Origin: Bacillota bacterium
GTDB lineage: Bacteria > Bacillota > Clostridia > Oscillospirales > Oscillospiraceae
DNA: 21,036 nt
Assembly (NCBI GenBank): GCA_023406225.1
Contig: JAEXWS010000230.1
Span: 1-21,036, forward strand
Direction: 5' to 3'
Shown one piece after another: positions 6,961 to 14,574 of this stretch; position 1 is the first letter of the stretch, and the number at the start of each line of letters is the position of its first letter. Under the pieces are notes generated by a model. The model did not search any database. It saw nothing but the letters and a program-made list of their open reading frames with translations, and was not told where the DNA came from. Made by a program: the position numbers and the translations under genes.

Positions 6961-9081
6961 TCAAAGTTTGAGCACCTTGTAGCTCTGGCGCAGCGTCAGC
7001 CGGTAGAACCCATACAGCCCCGCGGAGAGGACCGCCACCAGCAGGGCGCAGTTGCCCAGACCCGCCACCTCGGCGTCTGTGAATATTCCGCCGTCGTTGA
7101 AGTACATGATCATGGCGTAGAGCGCGTACATAAGGGTGGTGCCCACCACCACGGGCACCGTCCATACCCGGGCCACCTGGCCCCTAACGGCGCGGCGCAG
7201 ATAGGCCCGGCTCGCCCCCAGCCTGTGCAGGTCCTCATAGACCTGGGCGTTGGACAGGGCCACCTGGAGGCAGCGGGTGTAGCCGATGACCAGCACCGCG
7301 GCGAAGCAGAGGATGGCGATGAAGATGAACAGCATGAGGAACACCGCCATGGTCTTGACAAAGTCCGCCTTGTCCAGCACCCGGAACTGGGGCATATACT
7401 GCCAGAAGTTGCGAAAATCGGAGCTGTTGCGCTGGTCGTAGCGAAGGGAGGAGAAGCCGGACTCCTCCAGGTGCTCCGGAGCCAGGAAGTAGTCCTCTCC
7501 CGCCGCCTCGTCCAGGGCCCTGCGCACCGGGTCGTAGCCGTCGTAGACCTCCACCTCCGGCCCGGAGCGGTCCACGATCTCATTGAACAGCGCCTTGGCG
7601 AAGGCGTAGGTGTCCTCCGCGTTCTCCACGTCAAAAAGGGCGATCTCCTCCCGCCACTGGTCGGGCAGGTCCTGCGTCATGGCGGCGTAGTCCCCGTCGT
7701 CCAGGACATAGCGGCCGAACAGCACGTCGTTGCACAGGCCCTTCACCGGCTCCACCGGAAGGCGCTGCCCTGTCAGCGGATTGGTGACCAGGTGGATGTC
7801 GCCGAACACGCCCTGGCCGCTGCCGTCCCGGTCGTATATGCCGGCCACTGTTCCGGGGCGAAGGTCCAGATCCTCCCCGGTGAGGGCGTTCCAGGCGCTT
7901 TCAGAGAGGAACAGATCGGACCCCAGCAGCTCCTGGTATTCCTCGGTGTACGTGATCCCCATGGGGCCTTCTGTCTCGATGACCGAAATGCCGTCCCGCC
8001 CCAGCCGCGCCATAGGCTGCTGGGTCCAGGAGGTGAGGACCACGCCGTATTCCTCCGCCAGGGCCTCCACCTCGTCCCTCTGGGGGATGTCCTGGTCGCA
8101 GCGCCAGTTGTAGGCGTAGTCCACAGGGCGGAGGTCGTAGCCCAGCATGGCGCCGGTGCCCAGCATGGGGGCGTAGAAGCTGGCGAAGTAGGCCCCGGCC
8201 AGGAGGACCGTGATGACCAGCATGTTGCGGACGGTCTGGCGGCCCTGGAACTTCATCATGCTGGTGGCGATGATGTGCCGGTACTGGTTCTTGCCGCTCC
8301 GCCAGCCGTTGACCACCGTGTGGAGCAGGACCATGTAGAGGCCCACGAACAAGGGCGCGTAGAAGATGGCCGTCAATCCCTCCGGGGGATACCAGTGGAG
8401 GCCCCGGATGATCACGCCGGGCATGATGTAGCCCAGGAAGCCGCCGAAGGCCATGAGCGCCAGGCCCACGGGGCCGTACCACCGGGGCACGTCCCGGATG
8501 GGCTCGGAGCGGTGGGTCTCGTTGACCACGTCGATGATGTTGGTGCGGCCCAGGAAGCGGGCGCCCAGGAAAAACAGCATCACGAACACAAAGACCGCGA
8601 AGGCCAGGGCGAACAGCCAGGCCGTGGGCTCCAGGATCAGGGGCATCTCCTCCGTGTCCACCACCAGCAGGCGGAACCCCTGCCAGATGACCCAGGCCAG
8701 CGGTGTGCCCAGCAGGGCGCCGGCGCCGCAGGAGGTCAGGGCCATGAGGGCCAGCTCCTTGCGCAGCTCGGCCCGCAGGAGCCCCCGGGGCGCGCCCAGG
8801 GCCAGGAAAAGGCCCGTGTCCCGGGATTTGGAGCGGAAGAAGAGTCCGGCGGCGTAGCAGGTAAAGACGCCGCAGCCGATCACCGCCAGCACGAAGATCA
8901 TCATGACCTGCTTGCGGGAGTCGCCGCCTTCCGGCAAAACGCCCAGCACCGTGGGCGAGCGCATCATGGTGACGTAGGCCGTGATGAGCAGGGTGGAGAA
9001 AAAGCAGCAGCTTGTCAGCAGCAAATAGTTCTTTCGGTTGGCCCGGCGCAGGATCCGGTAGGCGTCATCAAACGTTTTCAT
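6961..9081 (-). CDS. FtsX-like ABC transporter permease (BceB/VraG type)
   Basis: 706 residues. The order of segments is the one known for BceB-type permeases: one N-terminal helix (about 20-40), a first FtsX group (about 60-170) with FFRSKSRDTGLFLALGAPRG between helices, further helices to about 300, a large extracellular domain of roughly 230 residues (about 310-550), and a final FtsX group (about 565-690) with the related LHRLGASRAYLRRAV. Proteins of this type pair with one ATPase and protect against, sense or export cell-wall-active peptides such as bacitracin. The ATG at 9081 lies inside the last codons of the ATPase gene (14-bp overlap), so translation is coupled. No BceRS-type pair is adjacent; the nearest regulator is a LytTR system. 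The substrate is unknown. Confidence 0.9.
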   Translation of the reverse strand: MKTFDDAYRILRRANRKNYLLLTSCCFFSTLLITAYVTMMRSPTVLGVLPEGGDSRKQVMMIFVLAVIGCGVFTCYAAGLFFRSKSRDTGLFLALGAPRGLLRAELRKELALMALTSCGAGALLGTPLAWVIWQGFRLLVVDTEEMPLILEPTAWLFALAFAVFVFVMLFFLGARFLGRTNIIDVVNETHRSEPIRDVPRWYGPVGLALMAFGGFLGYIMPGVIIRGLHWYPPEGLTAIFYAPLFVGLYMVLLHTVVNGWRSGKNQYRHIIATSMMKFQGRQTVRNMLVITVLLAGAYFASFYAPMLGTGAMLGYDLRPVDYAYNWRCDQDIPQRDEVEALAEEYGVVLTSWTQQPMARLGRDGISVIETEGPMGITYTEEYQELLGSDLFLSESAWNALTGEDLDLRPGTVAGIYDRDGSGQGVFGDIHLVTNPLTGQRLPVEPVKGLCNDVLFGRYVLDDGDYAAMTQDLPDQWREEIALFDVENAEDTYAFAKALFNEIVDRSGPEVEVYDGYDPVRRALDEAAGEDYFLAPEHLEESGFSSLRYDQRNSSDFRNFWQYMPQFRVLDKADFVKTMAVFLMLFIFIAILCFAAVLVIGYTRCLQVALSNAQVYEDLHRLGASRAYLRRAVRGQVARVWTVPVVVGTTLMYALYAMIMYFNDGGIFTDAEVAGLGNCALLVAVLSAGLYGFYRLTLRQSYKVLKL

Positions 9082-9826
9082 CGTCCCCGCCTCCGCTCAT
9101 GGCCTTGATGGACGAGAGCAGCCGGTCCTGGAACGCGCCCTGGTCGCCGTCCTTCGTCAGGGAGTCGTACACCACGCCGTCCTTCAGCAGCACCACCCGG
9201 TCGCAGAAGGAGGCGGCGAAGCTGTCGTGGGTCACCATGAAGATGGTGGCCCCCAGGGCCTGCTTCGCCTGCTCGAAGGAGCGGATCACCGCCCGGCTGG
9301 ACTTGGAGTCCAGGTTTCCCGTGGGCTCGTCGGCCAGGATGACCAGGGGCTGGTTGATGAGGGCGCGGGCAACGGCGGTGCGCTGCTTCTCGCCGCCGGA
9401 GATCTCCGCCGGGTACTTTTTGCGGATGTCCGAGATGCCGAACACCGCGCACAGTTGCTCCGCCCGGGCCTCGGTCTGGGGCGTCACCCGGCCGCCCACG
9501 ATGGCGGGCAGGAGAATGTTCTGTTCCACGTTCAGCCCGTCCAACAGCAAGAAGTCCTGAAAGACGAAGCCCAGCTTCTGGTTTCGGACCTTGGCCAGGG
9601 CCTCCTCCCCCAGGGAGGCCAGCGCCTGCCCGCCCAGGGTGATCTCACCCTCATCCACGGGGATGTAGCAGGAGATGCAGTTGAGCAGCGTGGTCTTGCC
9701 GGAGCCGGAGGGGCCCATGACGGCGACGAACTCCCCCTCCTCCACCTGGAAGTCCACCCCCTTGAGCACCTCATAGCGGGCCTTGCCCGCCTGGTAGGAT
9801 TTGTGCAGATTTTTTACGGTCAACAT
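9068..9826 (-). CDS. ABC transporter ATP-binding protein (BceA/LolD-like)
   Basis: 252 residues with a complete ATPase: Walker A GPSGSGKT (about 39-46), Q-loop FVFQDF (about 92), the signature ISGGEKQR (about 143), Walker B LVILADEPT and the H-loop VTHDS. The NLDSK after the Walker B Glu and the SGGEKQR signature are typical of the MacB/LolD/BceA group that works with FtsX-like permeases. It acts at the cytosolic face and energises the permease encoded immediately downstream with a 14-bp overlap. The ATG at 9826 has GAGAGG upstream. The 93-bp gap to traX upstream shows no clear promoter or terminator, so the three genes may be co-transcribed (inference). Confidence 0.95.
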   Translation of the reverse strand: MLTVKNLHKSYQAGKARYEVLKGVDFQVEEGEFVAVMGPSGSGKTTLLNCISCYIPVDEGEITLGGQALASLGEEALAKVRNQKLGFVFQDFLLLDGLNVEQNILLPAIVGGRVTPQTEARAEQLCAVFGISDIRKKYPAEISGGEKQRTAVARALINQPLVILADEPTGNLDSKSSRAVIRSFEQAKQALGATIFMVTHDSFAASFCDRVVLLKDGVVYDSLTKDGDQGAFQDRLLSSIKAMSGGGDDENV

Positions 9827-9919
9827 TGTATCATACCTCTCTTGAATTCTTGTATTTGTTGTTCCGCGCCCGGGCCGTCTTTGCCTCCAGGCACAGGCCC
9901 GCCCTCTGGGCGAATCGGT

Positions 9920-10705
9920 TCACACGAGGCCCGCCGCCAGCCGGACCAGGCCGATGGCCAGCAGGTGGGCGGGGTAAAAGGCGTAGAAGAACCAGCGGGG
10001 GATTTTCAGTGACGTATGGGTGCGTGGAAAGATCAACAGCGCGGCGAATACGGCGAAAACACTCCGATCCACCGTGAGTCCGCCCAGGGAGAGGCAGAGG
10101 GGGTCCGACGGGGCTCCGGTCCAGAGGGAGGGGAGATACATCAGGCAGAACAGGGCCGCGCCTAACTTGGGACGGTTCCGGCACAGGTAGAATACCAGCA
10201 TCAGCTGGATGCCGATGCCCGAGTAGTCGAAGTTCCACCAAGAGACCACGAACAATCCCAAGGCGAACAGCCACCATTTGCGTTCCTTCCATCCGTACAT
10301 GGCCAGGAGACTCAGAAACAGGGTGAAGAAGATGTTCCAATTGGTGAACTGCGCCCAGAAGTCGCCCGGGTGAAAGGCCAGGATGTAGAACGGCTGGGAG
10401 AGCAGGGCGAACAGGGCCAGTCGGCCCAGGTACCGCTTGATGTCGCGGGTGTAGAGTAGACCCACGGTCAGGCAGTAGCAGAAGATGGGAAAGGCCAGCC
10501 GGCCGATCCAGCGGAAGATCCCCACCTCGGGAAAAAACGCTCCGCCGATGTGGTCCACCTGCATGGAGAGGATGGCGATCAGCTTCAAAAAATCCGTGTC
10601 CAGGTTGGTGCGCAGCCTGGACGCTCCCTCCGGGAAGGACGGGGGCGTGGTCGGCAGGCGGCGCGCCTTTTCCCAAGCCGTTTGCGTCTGTACGGTTGTT
10701 GTCAT
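9920..10705 (-). CDS. TraX family membrane protein (acyltransferase-like)
   Basis: 261 residues, about eight membrane helices. The segment [20 protein letters not shown] near residues 40-60 is the K...A...M..DH.G signature of TraX, named after the F-pilin N-acetylase and related to membrane acyltransferases; later [15 protein letters not shown] and [15 protein letters not shown] also fit the family. In Gram-positive bacteria without F pili its acceptor is unknown; acetylation of a surface polymer, peptide or lipid is possible. I chose the ATG at 10705 because AGGAGGG precedes it; a 34-residue in-frame extension to 10807 lacks such a site and is not TraX-like. The ABC genes lie downstream on the same strand, and the divergent LytTR/AgrC-type pair shares its upstream region. 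Confidence 0.88.
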   Translation of the reverse strand: MTTTVQTQTAWEKARRLPTTPPSFPEGASRLRTNLDTDFLKLIAILSMQVDHIGGAFFPEVGIFRWIGRLAFPIFCYCLTVGLLYTRDIKRYLGRLALFALLSQPFYILAFHPGDFWAQFTNWNIFFTLFLSLLAMYGWKERKWWLFALGLFVVSWWNFDYSGIGIQLMLVFYLCRNRPKLGAALFCLMYLPSLWTGAPSDPLCLSLGGLTVDRSVFAVFAALLIFPRTHTSLKIPRWFFYAFYPAHLLAIGLVRLAAGLV

Positions 10706-10813
10706 ATGGTTCCCTCCTTGTCTGCCGTCAGGGTACCATGCCCCGGTAGGAGGCGCAAACAGCGCTGTCAAGATTGGCGTGGCTGGGGGAAAGTTTTTCA
10801 CAAGCATGGCCTA

Positions 10814-10851
10814 GGCGTCAAATTCCGCAGCCCTGGCGTCAAGTTTTGCAG
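10814..10851 (+). promoter_or_regulatory. Candidate LytTR operator: 17-bp direct repeat with 21-bp spacing
   Basis: GGCGTCAAATTCCGCAG (10814-10830) recurs as GGCGTCAAGTTTTGCAG (10835-10851), three differences, start-to-start distance 21 bp. LytTR-family regulators are known to bind direct repeats about two helical turns apart (AgrA is an example), and GTCAAG resembles the GTTAAG part of the AgrA site. The repeat lies just upstream of a plausible -35 for the LytTR gene and also upstream of traX on the other strand. Confidence 0.55.
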
Positions 10852-10860
10852 ATCGTGCGG

Positions 10861-10890
10861 TTGCTGGGGCGGGAGACTTTATGATAAACT
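10861..10890 (+). promoter_or_regulatory. Possible promoter of the LytTR regulator/kinase operon
   Basis: TTGCTG (10861-10866) and TAAACT (10885-10890) are separated by 18 bp, next to the direct repeat. The match to consensus is moderate, as expected for an activator-dependent promoter. Confidence 0.4.
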
Positions 10891-10960
10891 AGCCGCAGGA
10901 GTTCCTCCGGCTGTCCCGGTGCGGGCCAAGCGGGGAGACAAACAGAAAGGGGGCGGGGCC

Positions 10961-11674
10961 ATGCTGCGCATCGGCATCTGCGACGACGAGGCGGCCGCCC
11001 GGGAGGCGCTGCAATTCGCACTGGAAAAGCAGCTGCGGGGCGAGAGCGAGTATTTTTCCTTCTCCTCCGGTGAGCGGCTGCTGGGCTGGATGGGCCGGCA
11101 CGCGGGAGAGCTGGACCTGCTCTTCCTGGATGTGGAGATGCCGGATCTGGACGGCCTGGAGACGGCCCGACGGCTGCGGGCGGCAGGATACCAGATGCCC
11201 CTGGCCTTCTGCACCGGATACACGGATTTTGTCTTTGACGGGTACACGGTGGGAGCTGTGGACTACCTGGTGAAGCCGGTACGTCAGGACAAGCTGGCGG
11301 CCCTGCTGGAGCGGGTGCGGGAGAGGCTGGAGGCCGAGGCCCCCAGAACGTATATCGTACAAAACACGGAGGGGCTGTTCCGCCTGCCGGTGGCGGATAT
11401 TTTATACTGTTACAGCGACCGCAGGCTGGTGCATGTGGTGACGGACAAGCGGGAGTATCCCTTTTACGCCAAGCTGGACGACGTGGCGGCGGAGTTGGGA
11501 AACGGTTTCGTCCGCATCCACCAGCGTTACCTGGTGTCCGTTCGGGCTGTGATGGCGGTGGAGCGGGACAACGTGCGGCTGGGAAACGTATCCCTCCCCA
11601 TCAGTCGGGGACTGAAGCAAGAGGCCCTGCTGGCGCTGACCAGGGCCATGATGGAAGGGGGCGGGGGCTCATGA
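10961..11674 (+). CDS. LytTR family response regulator (AgrA/ComE-like)
   Basis: 237 residues. The receiver domain spans about 1-120: the acidic pair D8-D9, phosphoacceptor Asp57 in [12 protein letters not shown], the TGYTDF switch Thr and Lys105 in DYLVKPV. The LytTR DNA-binding domain spans about 128-230 ([20 protein letters not shown], then [11 protein letters not shown], a typical LytTR stretch). It should bind DNA as direct repeats when phosphorylated by the kinase encoded next, whose ATG overlaps its stop by 4 bp. I chose the ATG at 10961 because it opens the conserved receiver strand ([10 protein letters not shown]); longer in-frame readings run through the operator and promoter. Likely targets are its own operon and the divergent traX-ABC unit (inference). 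Confidence 0.93.
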   Translation: MLRIGICDDEAAAREALQFALEKQLRGESEYFSFSSGERLLGWMGRHAGELDLLFLDVEMPDLDGLETARRLRAAGYQMPLAFCTGYTDFVFDGYTVGAVDYLVKPVRQDKLAALLERVRERLEAEAPRTYIVQNTEGLFRLPVADILYCYSDRRLVHVVTDKREYPFYAKLDDVAAELGNGFVRIHQRYLVSVRAVMAVERDNVRLGNVSLPISRGLKQEALLALTRAMMEGGGGS

Positions 11675-12993
11675 TGGCAACGGGCCTTTTCGGTGACCTC
11701 CAGCTCTATGTCAATTTGCTTTTCTGTCTGGCGATGGGGATCCTGCCCTGCCTTATGGCGCGGCGGCTGCTCCCCCGGCGGAAGGGACGGGCCTGGGAGC
11801 TGGGCCCCCTGCTGGTGTTCGCCGTGACCTTCGGCATGGTGACCTGGGTGGCGGACGAAAATGCGCTGATCCTGTCCCCCTTCTTCTTTGCGGCCTTCCT
11901 GGTATGCTACGGCGGACCGGTGCTGGCCCGTCTGGTGACGGCGGCCATTTTCTATCCCATGCTCATCTCCGTCAACATGCTGTTTGATTCCGCACAGTAC
12001 CTGTGGGAAGATTTTCCGCTGCGGCTCACCGGAGAGGGCTGGTTCATCAAGGCCCTTTTGTGGGTGCTGCTCCTGTTGCTGTTCCGGCGGCTCATACCGG
12101 ACGGAGGACCCCTGCGTCTGTCCCGGAGGATGTGGCTGTTGTCGGGTGCGCTGTCCCTGGCGCCGATGCTGGTCCAGCTGAGCTTCACCCTCTATAACTC
12201 CCACAACCTGGACCTCAACATGAATGTGGACATGGTCTACGACGCCGTGCTCGGCTATCTGTCCCGCATGGCCTACACCGTGCTGCCCTTCGTGCTGCTC
12301 TCCACCCTGGCGCTGCTGTTCACCCTGACGCGGCTGGCCCAATATGAGCAGATGGCCCAGGAGCGGCAGTTGGAGGAGATGCACCGGGCCTATTACGAAC
12401 AGTTGGAGCAGAGGCAGGCCCAGGTGCGCCGCCTGCGCCACGACATGGTCAATCACCTCCAGACCCTCTCCGCTCTGCCGCAGGAGGAGCGGGACGCCTA
12501 CCTCCAGGAGCTTCTGGACAGCCCCGCCCTGCGGGCCCCGTCCAAGTGGAGCGAGAACCGCGTCGTCAACGCCGTTCTCTCCGCCAAGGCGGAGGACATG
12601 GCCGCGGACCACATCCGGGGCGACCTGTCCGCTCCGGTGCCCGCGCTGCTGCCCTTCTCCGACACGGACCTGTGCGCCGTGCTGGCCAATGGGCTGGATA
12701 ACGCCATCGAGGCCTGCCGCAAGCTCCCCGATCCCTTGCGGCGGCTGACGCTGCGGGCCCGGGTGGACAAGGGACTGTTTGTATTGCAGGTGCTTAACCC
12801 CTGCCCGGAGGCGCCGGAGGAGCGGGGCGGGCGGTTTTTCACCACAAAGGCGGACGCCGGCCGCCACGGCCTGGGGCTGGAGAGCATCCGCTCCATCGCG
12901 GAGAAGTACGGCGGCTCCATGAGCGCCGGTCTCCGGGGCGGGGATTTCGAGCTGCTGCTCTATCTGCCCTTGGACGGTCCCACGGACCGATAG
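11671..12993 (+). CDS. AgrC-like sensor histidine kinase (GHKL ATPase)
   Basis: 440 residues. The first 230 or so hold about six or seven membrane helices, as in peptide-sensing HPK10 kinases. A coiled linker (about 225-255) leads to the phosphoacceptor motif [13 protein letters not shown], with His near 258, the HD..NH form typical of AgrC/ComD. The ATPase domain has [12 protein letters not shown] (N box, near 340) and [16 protein letters not shown] (G box, near 400). It phosphorylates the LytTR regulator in response to an extracellular or membrane signal. Its ATG overlaps the regulator stop (ATGA). No agrB/agrD-type peptide genes are visible in the window, so the signal is unknown; lipid or cell-wall stress or a peptide are all possible. 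A start at the second Met is equally possible. Confidence 0.93.
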   Translation: MMATGLFGDLQLYVNLLFCLAMGILPCLMARRLLPRRKGRAWELGPLLVFAVTFGMVTWVADENALILSPFFFAAFLVCYGGPVLARLVTAAIFYPMLISVNMLFDSAQYLWEDFPLRLTGEGWFIKALLWVLLLLLFRRLIPDGGPLRLSRRMWLLSGALSLAPMLVQLSFTLYNSHNLDLNMNVDMVYDAVLGYLSRMAYTVLPFVLLSTLALLFTLTRLAQYEQMAQERQLEEMHRAYYEQLEQRQAQVRRLRHDMVNHLQTLSALPQEERDAYLQELLDSPALRAPSKWSENRVVNAVLSAKAEDMAADHIRGDLSAPVPALLPFSDTDLCAVLANGLDNAIEACRKLPDPLRRLTLRARVDKGLFVLQVLNPCPEAPEERGGRFFTTKADAGRHGLGLESIRSIAEKYGGSMSAGLRGGDFELLLYLPLDGPTDR

Positions 12994-13009
12994 CCAAACC
13001 GAGAGGGAT

Positions 13010-13057
13010 ATGGACAAACGCAGCAAAAGCAACAGTGACGTTGTTTGGGGAAAATAG
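13010..13057 (+). CDS. Possible 15-residue peptide after the kinase gene
   Basis: An ATG preceded at 4 nt by GAGAGGGAT encodes MDKRSKSNSDVVWGK and stops at 13057. It begins 16 bp after the kinase stop. Peptide genes next to AgrC-like kinases are common, but this one has no leader hydrophobicity or processing motif, and a reading frame this short can arise by chance. Confidence 0.15.
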   Translation: MDKRSKSNSDVVWGK

Positions 13058-13099
13058 AGCTCTACTCCAATGCAGAGGCTGCATCTCAACTAGAATAAG

Positions 13100-13155
13100 G
13101 CACACGCAACAAATTGAATATTTGGAGCTGGGGCCGTTTTTCGTGTGCAATTTTT
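13100..13155 (+). terminator. Weak candidate terminator after the kinase gene
   Basis: GCACACG (13100-13106) pairs with CGTGTGC (13142-13148) across 35 nt and is followed by AATTTTT. The loop is long, so the call is tentative. No better terminator is seen between the kinase and the tRNA. Confidence 0.3.
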
Positions 13156-13231
13156 CGGTTTTATTATCGTTTTCATAAATGTTTTTCAGGTTGTCGGATT
13201 ATATATAGATTCTCTGAAAGCATTGAAATAT

Positions 13232-13276
13232 AAAGAAAAATCCCGAAGTCCTGATTAAACAAGACTTCGGGATTTT
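13232..13276 (-). terminator. Intrinsic terminator of the tRNA-Arg gene
   Basis: A perfect 14-bp stem (13263-13276 with 13237-13250) has a 12-nt loop; on the minus strand it runs into TTTTTCTTTAT. Its first base pair uses the last base of the tRNA CCA end. Confidence 0.9.
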
Positions 13277-13352
13277 GGTACGCCGTGAGGGATTCGAACC
13301 CCCGGCCTTCTGGTCCGTAGCCAGACGCTCTATCCAGCTGAGCTAACGGCGC
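13276..13352 (-). tRNA. tRNA-Arg (anticodon ACG)
   Basis: 77 nt including an encoded CCA end. Read on the minus strand: acceptor GCGCCGT pairs with ACGGCGT (first pair G-U), a D arm starts with GCTC and carries the AGCTGGATA loop, anticodon stem TCTGG/CCAGA surrounds CTACGGA giving anticodon ACG, and the T arm carries GGTTCGAAT. A34 is normally converted to inosine, so the tRNA reads CGU, CGC and CGA. Discriminator base is A. It has its own promoter and terminator and stands between the kinase gene and the coiled-coil protein gene. No integrated element is seen at its 3' end. Confidence 0.97.
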
Positions 13353-13374
13353 GTGTCTCAAAGACAGCTTTATT

Positions 13375-13403
13375 ATATTAGCACGCATGTCCTGAAATTG
13401 CAA
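13375..13403 (-). promoter_or_regulatory. Promoter of tRNA-Arg
   Basis: On the minus strand TTGCAA (13398-13403) and TAATAT (13375-13380) are separated by 17 bp and lie 23 bp upstream of the mature tRNA 5' end. Confidence 0.7.
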
Positions 13404-13440
13404 GCCCCAAATTTAAAAAAATCCGGATTTTTTGCAGGGC

Positions 13441-13469
13441 TTGTAAACCGGGTGGTTACGTGGTAAAAT
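13441..13469 (+). promoter_or_regulatory. Promoter of the DivIVA-like gene
   Basis: TTGTAA (13441-13446) and TAAAAT (13464-13469) are separated by 17 bp. The ATG follows 37 bp after the -10 with a weak GGGGAAAG ribosome site. Confidence 0.6.
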
Positions 13470-13505
13470 AAACATCTAAAAATAAACGGGGAAAGTGGTA
13501 GTTCC

Positions 13506-14126
13506 ATGGAAAATAACACCTTTAAAAGTGTCGCGTTCGGCGGTTTTGACAAGCAGGACGTGATCCGTTATATCGAGCAGGCCGCCCGGGAGGCCGCCGC
13601 TGTGCAGGAGAAGCTTCAGCAGGAAAACGACGGCCTGCGGGCTGAGGCGGAAAATCTCTCCGGCCAGTTGGAGCGTCTGCGGGCGGAGCGGGAGGCGCTG
13701 GCCGCCCGGCAGGAGCAGCTTCAGGCGGAGCTGGACCGGGAGAGCGCCGCCCGGCAGGAATTGGAGGAGGTCCGGGTCCAGGCGGAGCGCCTGACGGCGG
13801 AGGTGGAGCGACTTCGCCCGGATGCGGAGGCCTATGCCCAGTTCCGGGAGCGGATCGGCGCGATCGAGTGCGAGGCCCGCAAGCGCGCCGCAGACCTGGA
13901 AGCGGCCACGGCGGCGACCCTCCGGCGGACGGTGGACGCTTTCCGGACGCAGTATCAGTCTTTGATGACCGCCTTCGACGGCACGGCTGCCCATGTGACA
14001 AGCGAGCTGCGGAAGGTAGAGGTGAATCTGGCCCAGCTTCCCCGTGCCATGGACCGTTCCGGAGCGGAGCTGAAGGAGCTGGAGGCACTGCTGGACAACG
14101 CAAAGGCGAAAGAGCAGGGATCCTGA
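13506..14126 (+). CDS. DivIVA-like coiled-coil protein
   Basis: 206 residues. The N-terminus (FKSVAFGGFDKQDVIRYIEQ, residues 6-25) resembles the DivIVA/GpsB start, in which a short F..FGGY-like patch precedes a helix; in DivIVA this end contacts the membrane. Residues about 26-120 form an almost unbroken coiled coil rich in Glu, Ala, Arg and Gln; a second helical stretch (about 135-200) follows. There are no membrane segments, so the protein is cytosolic or peripheral. A role in division-site or polar scaffolding is plausible for the family but not shown here. The gene has its own promoter and a strong terminator, so it is a single-gene unit. Generic coiled-coil composition makes homology weak evidence; a different scaffold protein is possible. 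Confidence 0.65.
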   Translation: MENNTFKSVAFGGFDKQDVIRYIEQAAREAAAVQEKLQQENDGLRAEAENLSGQLERLRAEREALAARQEQLQAELDRESAARQELEEVRVQAERLTAEVERLRPDAEAYAQFRERIGAIECEARKRAADLEAATAATLRRTVDAFRTQYQSLMTAFDGTAAHVTSELRKVEVNLAQLPRAMDRSGAELKELEALLDNAKAKEQGS

Positions 14127-14131
14127 CGTCA

Positions 14132-14164
14132 AAAAGGAGCCGGCAGCAGCCCGGCTCTTTTTTT
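14132..14164 (+). terminator. Intrinsic terminator after the DivIVA-like gene
   Basis: GAGCCGG (14137-14143) pairs with CCGGCTC (14151-14157), loop CAGCAGC, followed by seven T residues. It starts a few bases past the stop codon. Confidence 0.9.
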
Positions 14165-14187
14165 GATGGTCCAAACCGCCAAAACCT

Positions 14188-14214
14188 AAAATTTTGTTTT
14201 TTACACAAAATTTT
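14188..14214. other. AT-only hairpin in the AT-rich region before the V-ATPase operon
   Basis: AAAATTTTGT (14188-14197) pairs with ACAAAATTTT (14205-14214) around a 7-nt loop. The surrounding 14165-14340 is strongly AT-rich with no gene. It may be a second weak terminator or a site of DNA bending. Confidence 0.4.
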
Positions 14215-14291
14215 TGTTTGCTTTTGTGCAGAGCGCAGAAAAACAGGCGTTCAGCATAGAAAAAAGCCCGGAAATAAAATTTTAAAATAAT

Positions 14292-14335
14292 TTGTACACG
14301 TTTACGTGCAATATTGTACACGTTTGCGTTTGATA
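14292..14335 (+). repeat. Tandem 22-bp repeat, operator-like, upstream of the V-ATPase promoter
   Basis: Two adjacent 22-bp copies (14292-14313 and 14314-14335) share 18 of 22 bases; the first 12 (TTGTACACGTTT) are identical. Copy 1 also contains the inverted pair CACGT-TT-ACGTG. The motif faintly resembles a LacI/CcpA-type site. It lies 66 bp upstream of the -35 of the V-ATPase promoter. Confidence 0.55.
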
Positions 14336-14401
14336 ATTTACAAAAAACCAAGAAGCTTCTTGTGCAAAAGGAAGAAAGCGTATCCCCTGAAAAAAATTCC
14401 C

Positions 14402-14430
14402 TTGCGCTTCCTGAGGGACTGCCCTATACT
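14402..14430 (+). promoter_or_regulatory. Promoter of the V-type ATPase operon
   Basis: TTGCGC (14402-14407) and TATACT (14425-14430) are separated by 17 bp. Transcription would start near 14437, giving a leader of about 100 nt before the first possible start at 14536. Confidence 0.6.
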
Positions 14431-14535
14431 AAGTCGTATGAGGCGCCGTTTATTCATCCAATATTTTTAAGGTTGTTTGAATTTGCGACACCTGGGCGAA
14501 ACTGTCTATTGCAGTGGGGGAGAAAAGGGAAGAAA

Positions 14536-14574
14536 ATGGCTGACATGAAAAAAGCATTGCAGGAGAGAAGGTGA
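14536..14574 (+). CDS. Possible 12-residue leader peptide overlapping the V-ATPase H start
   Basis: An ATG with GGGAAG upstream encodes MADMKKALQERR. Its TGA shares four bases (GTGA) with the GTG start of the H subunit gene. This is the geometry of translational coupling. The peptide has no known homologue that I recognise and may only serve to bring ribosomes to the GTG. Confidence 0.3.
   Translation: MADMKKALQERR

Noticed and set aside
6802..9108. 768-codon open frame on the plus strand
   Set aside because: Antisense to the BceB-like permease; His/Gln/Gly-rich shadow translation without domains.
10706..10807. 34-residue N-terminal extension of TraX
   Set aside because: No ribosome site, and the sequence is not membrane- or TraX-like; the ATG at 10705 has AGGAGGG directly upstream.
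13276..13352. Integration site of a mobile element at the tRNA-Arg 3' end
   Set aside because: A normal terminator starts at the tRNA 3' end; no integrase or repeated tRNA end was seen nearby.
14292..14335. CRISPR or larger tandem array
   Set aside because: Only two adjacent copies without spacers and no cas genes; operator-like sites are a better fit.
14314..14574. 86-codon reading ending in the small leader frame
   Set aside because: It would start with TTG inside the tandem repeat and run across the predicted V-ATPase promoter; only its last 12 codons have a plausible start.
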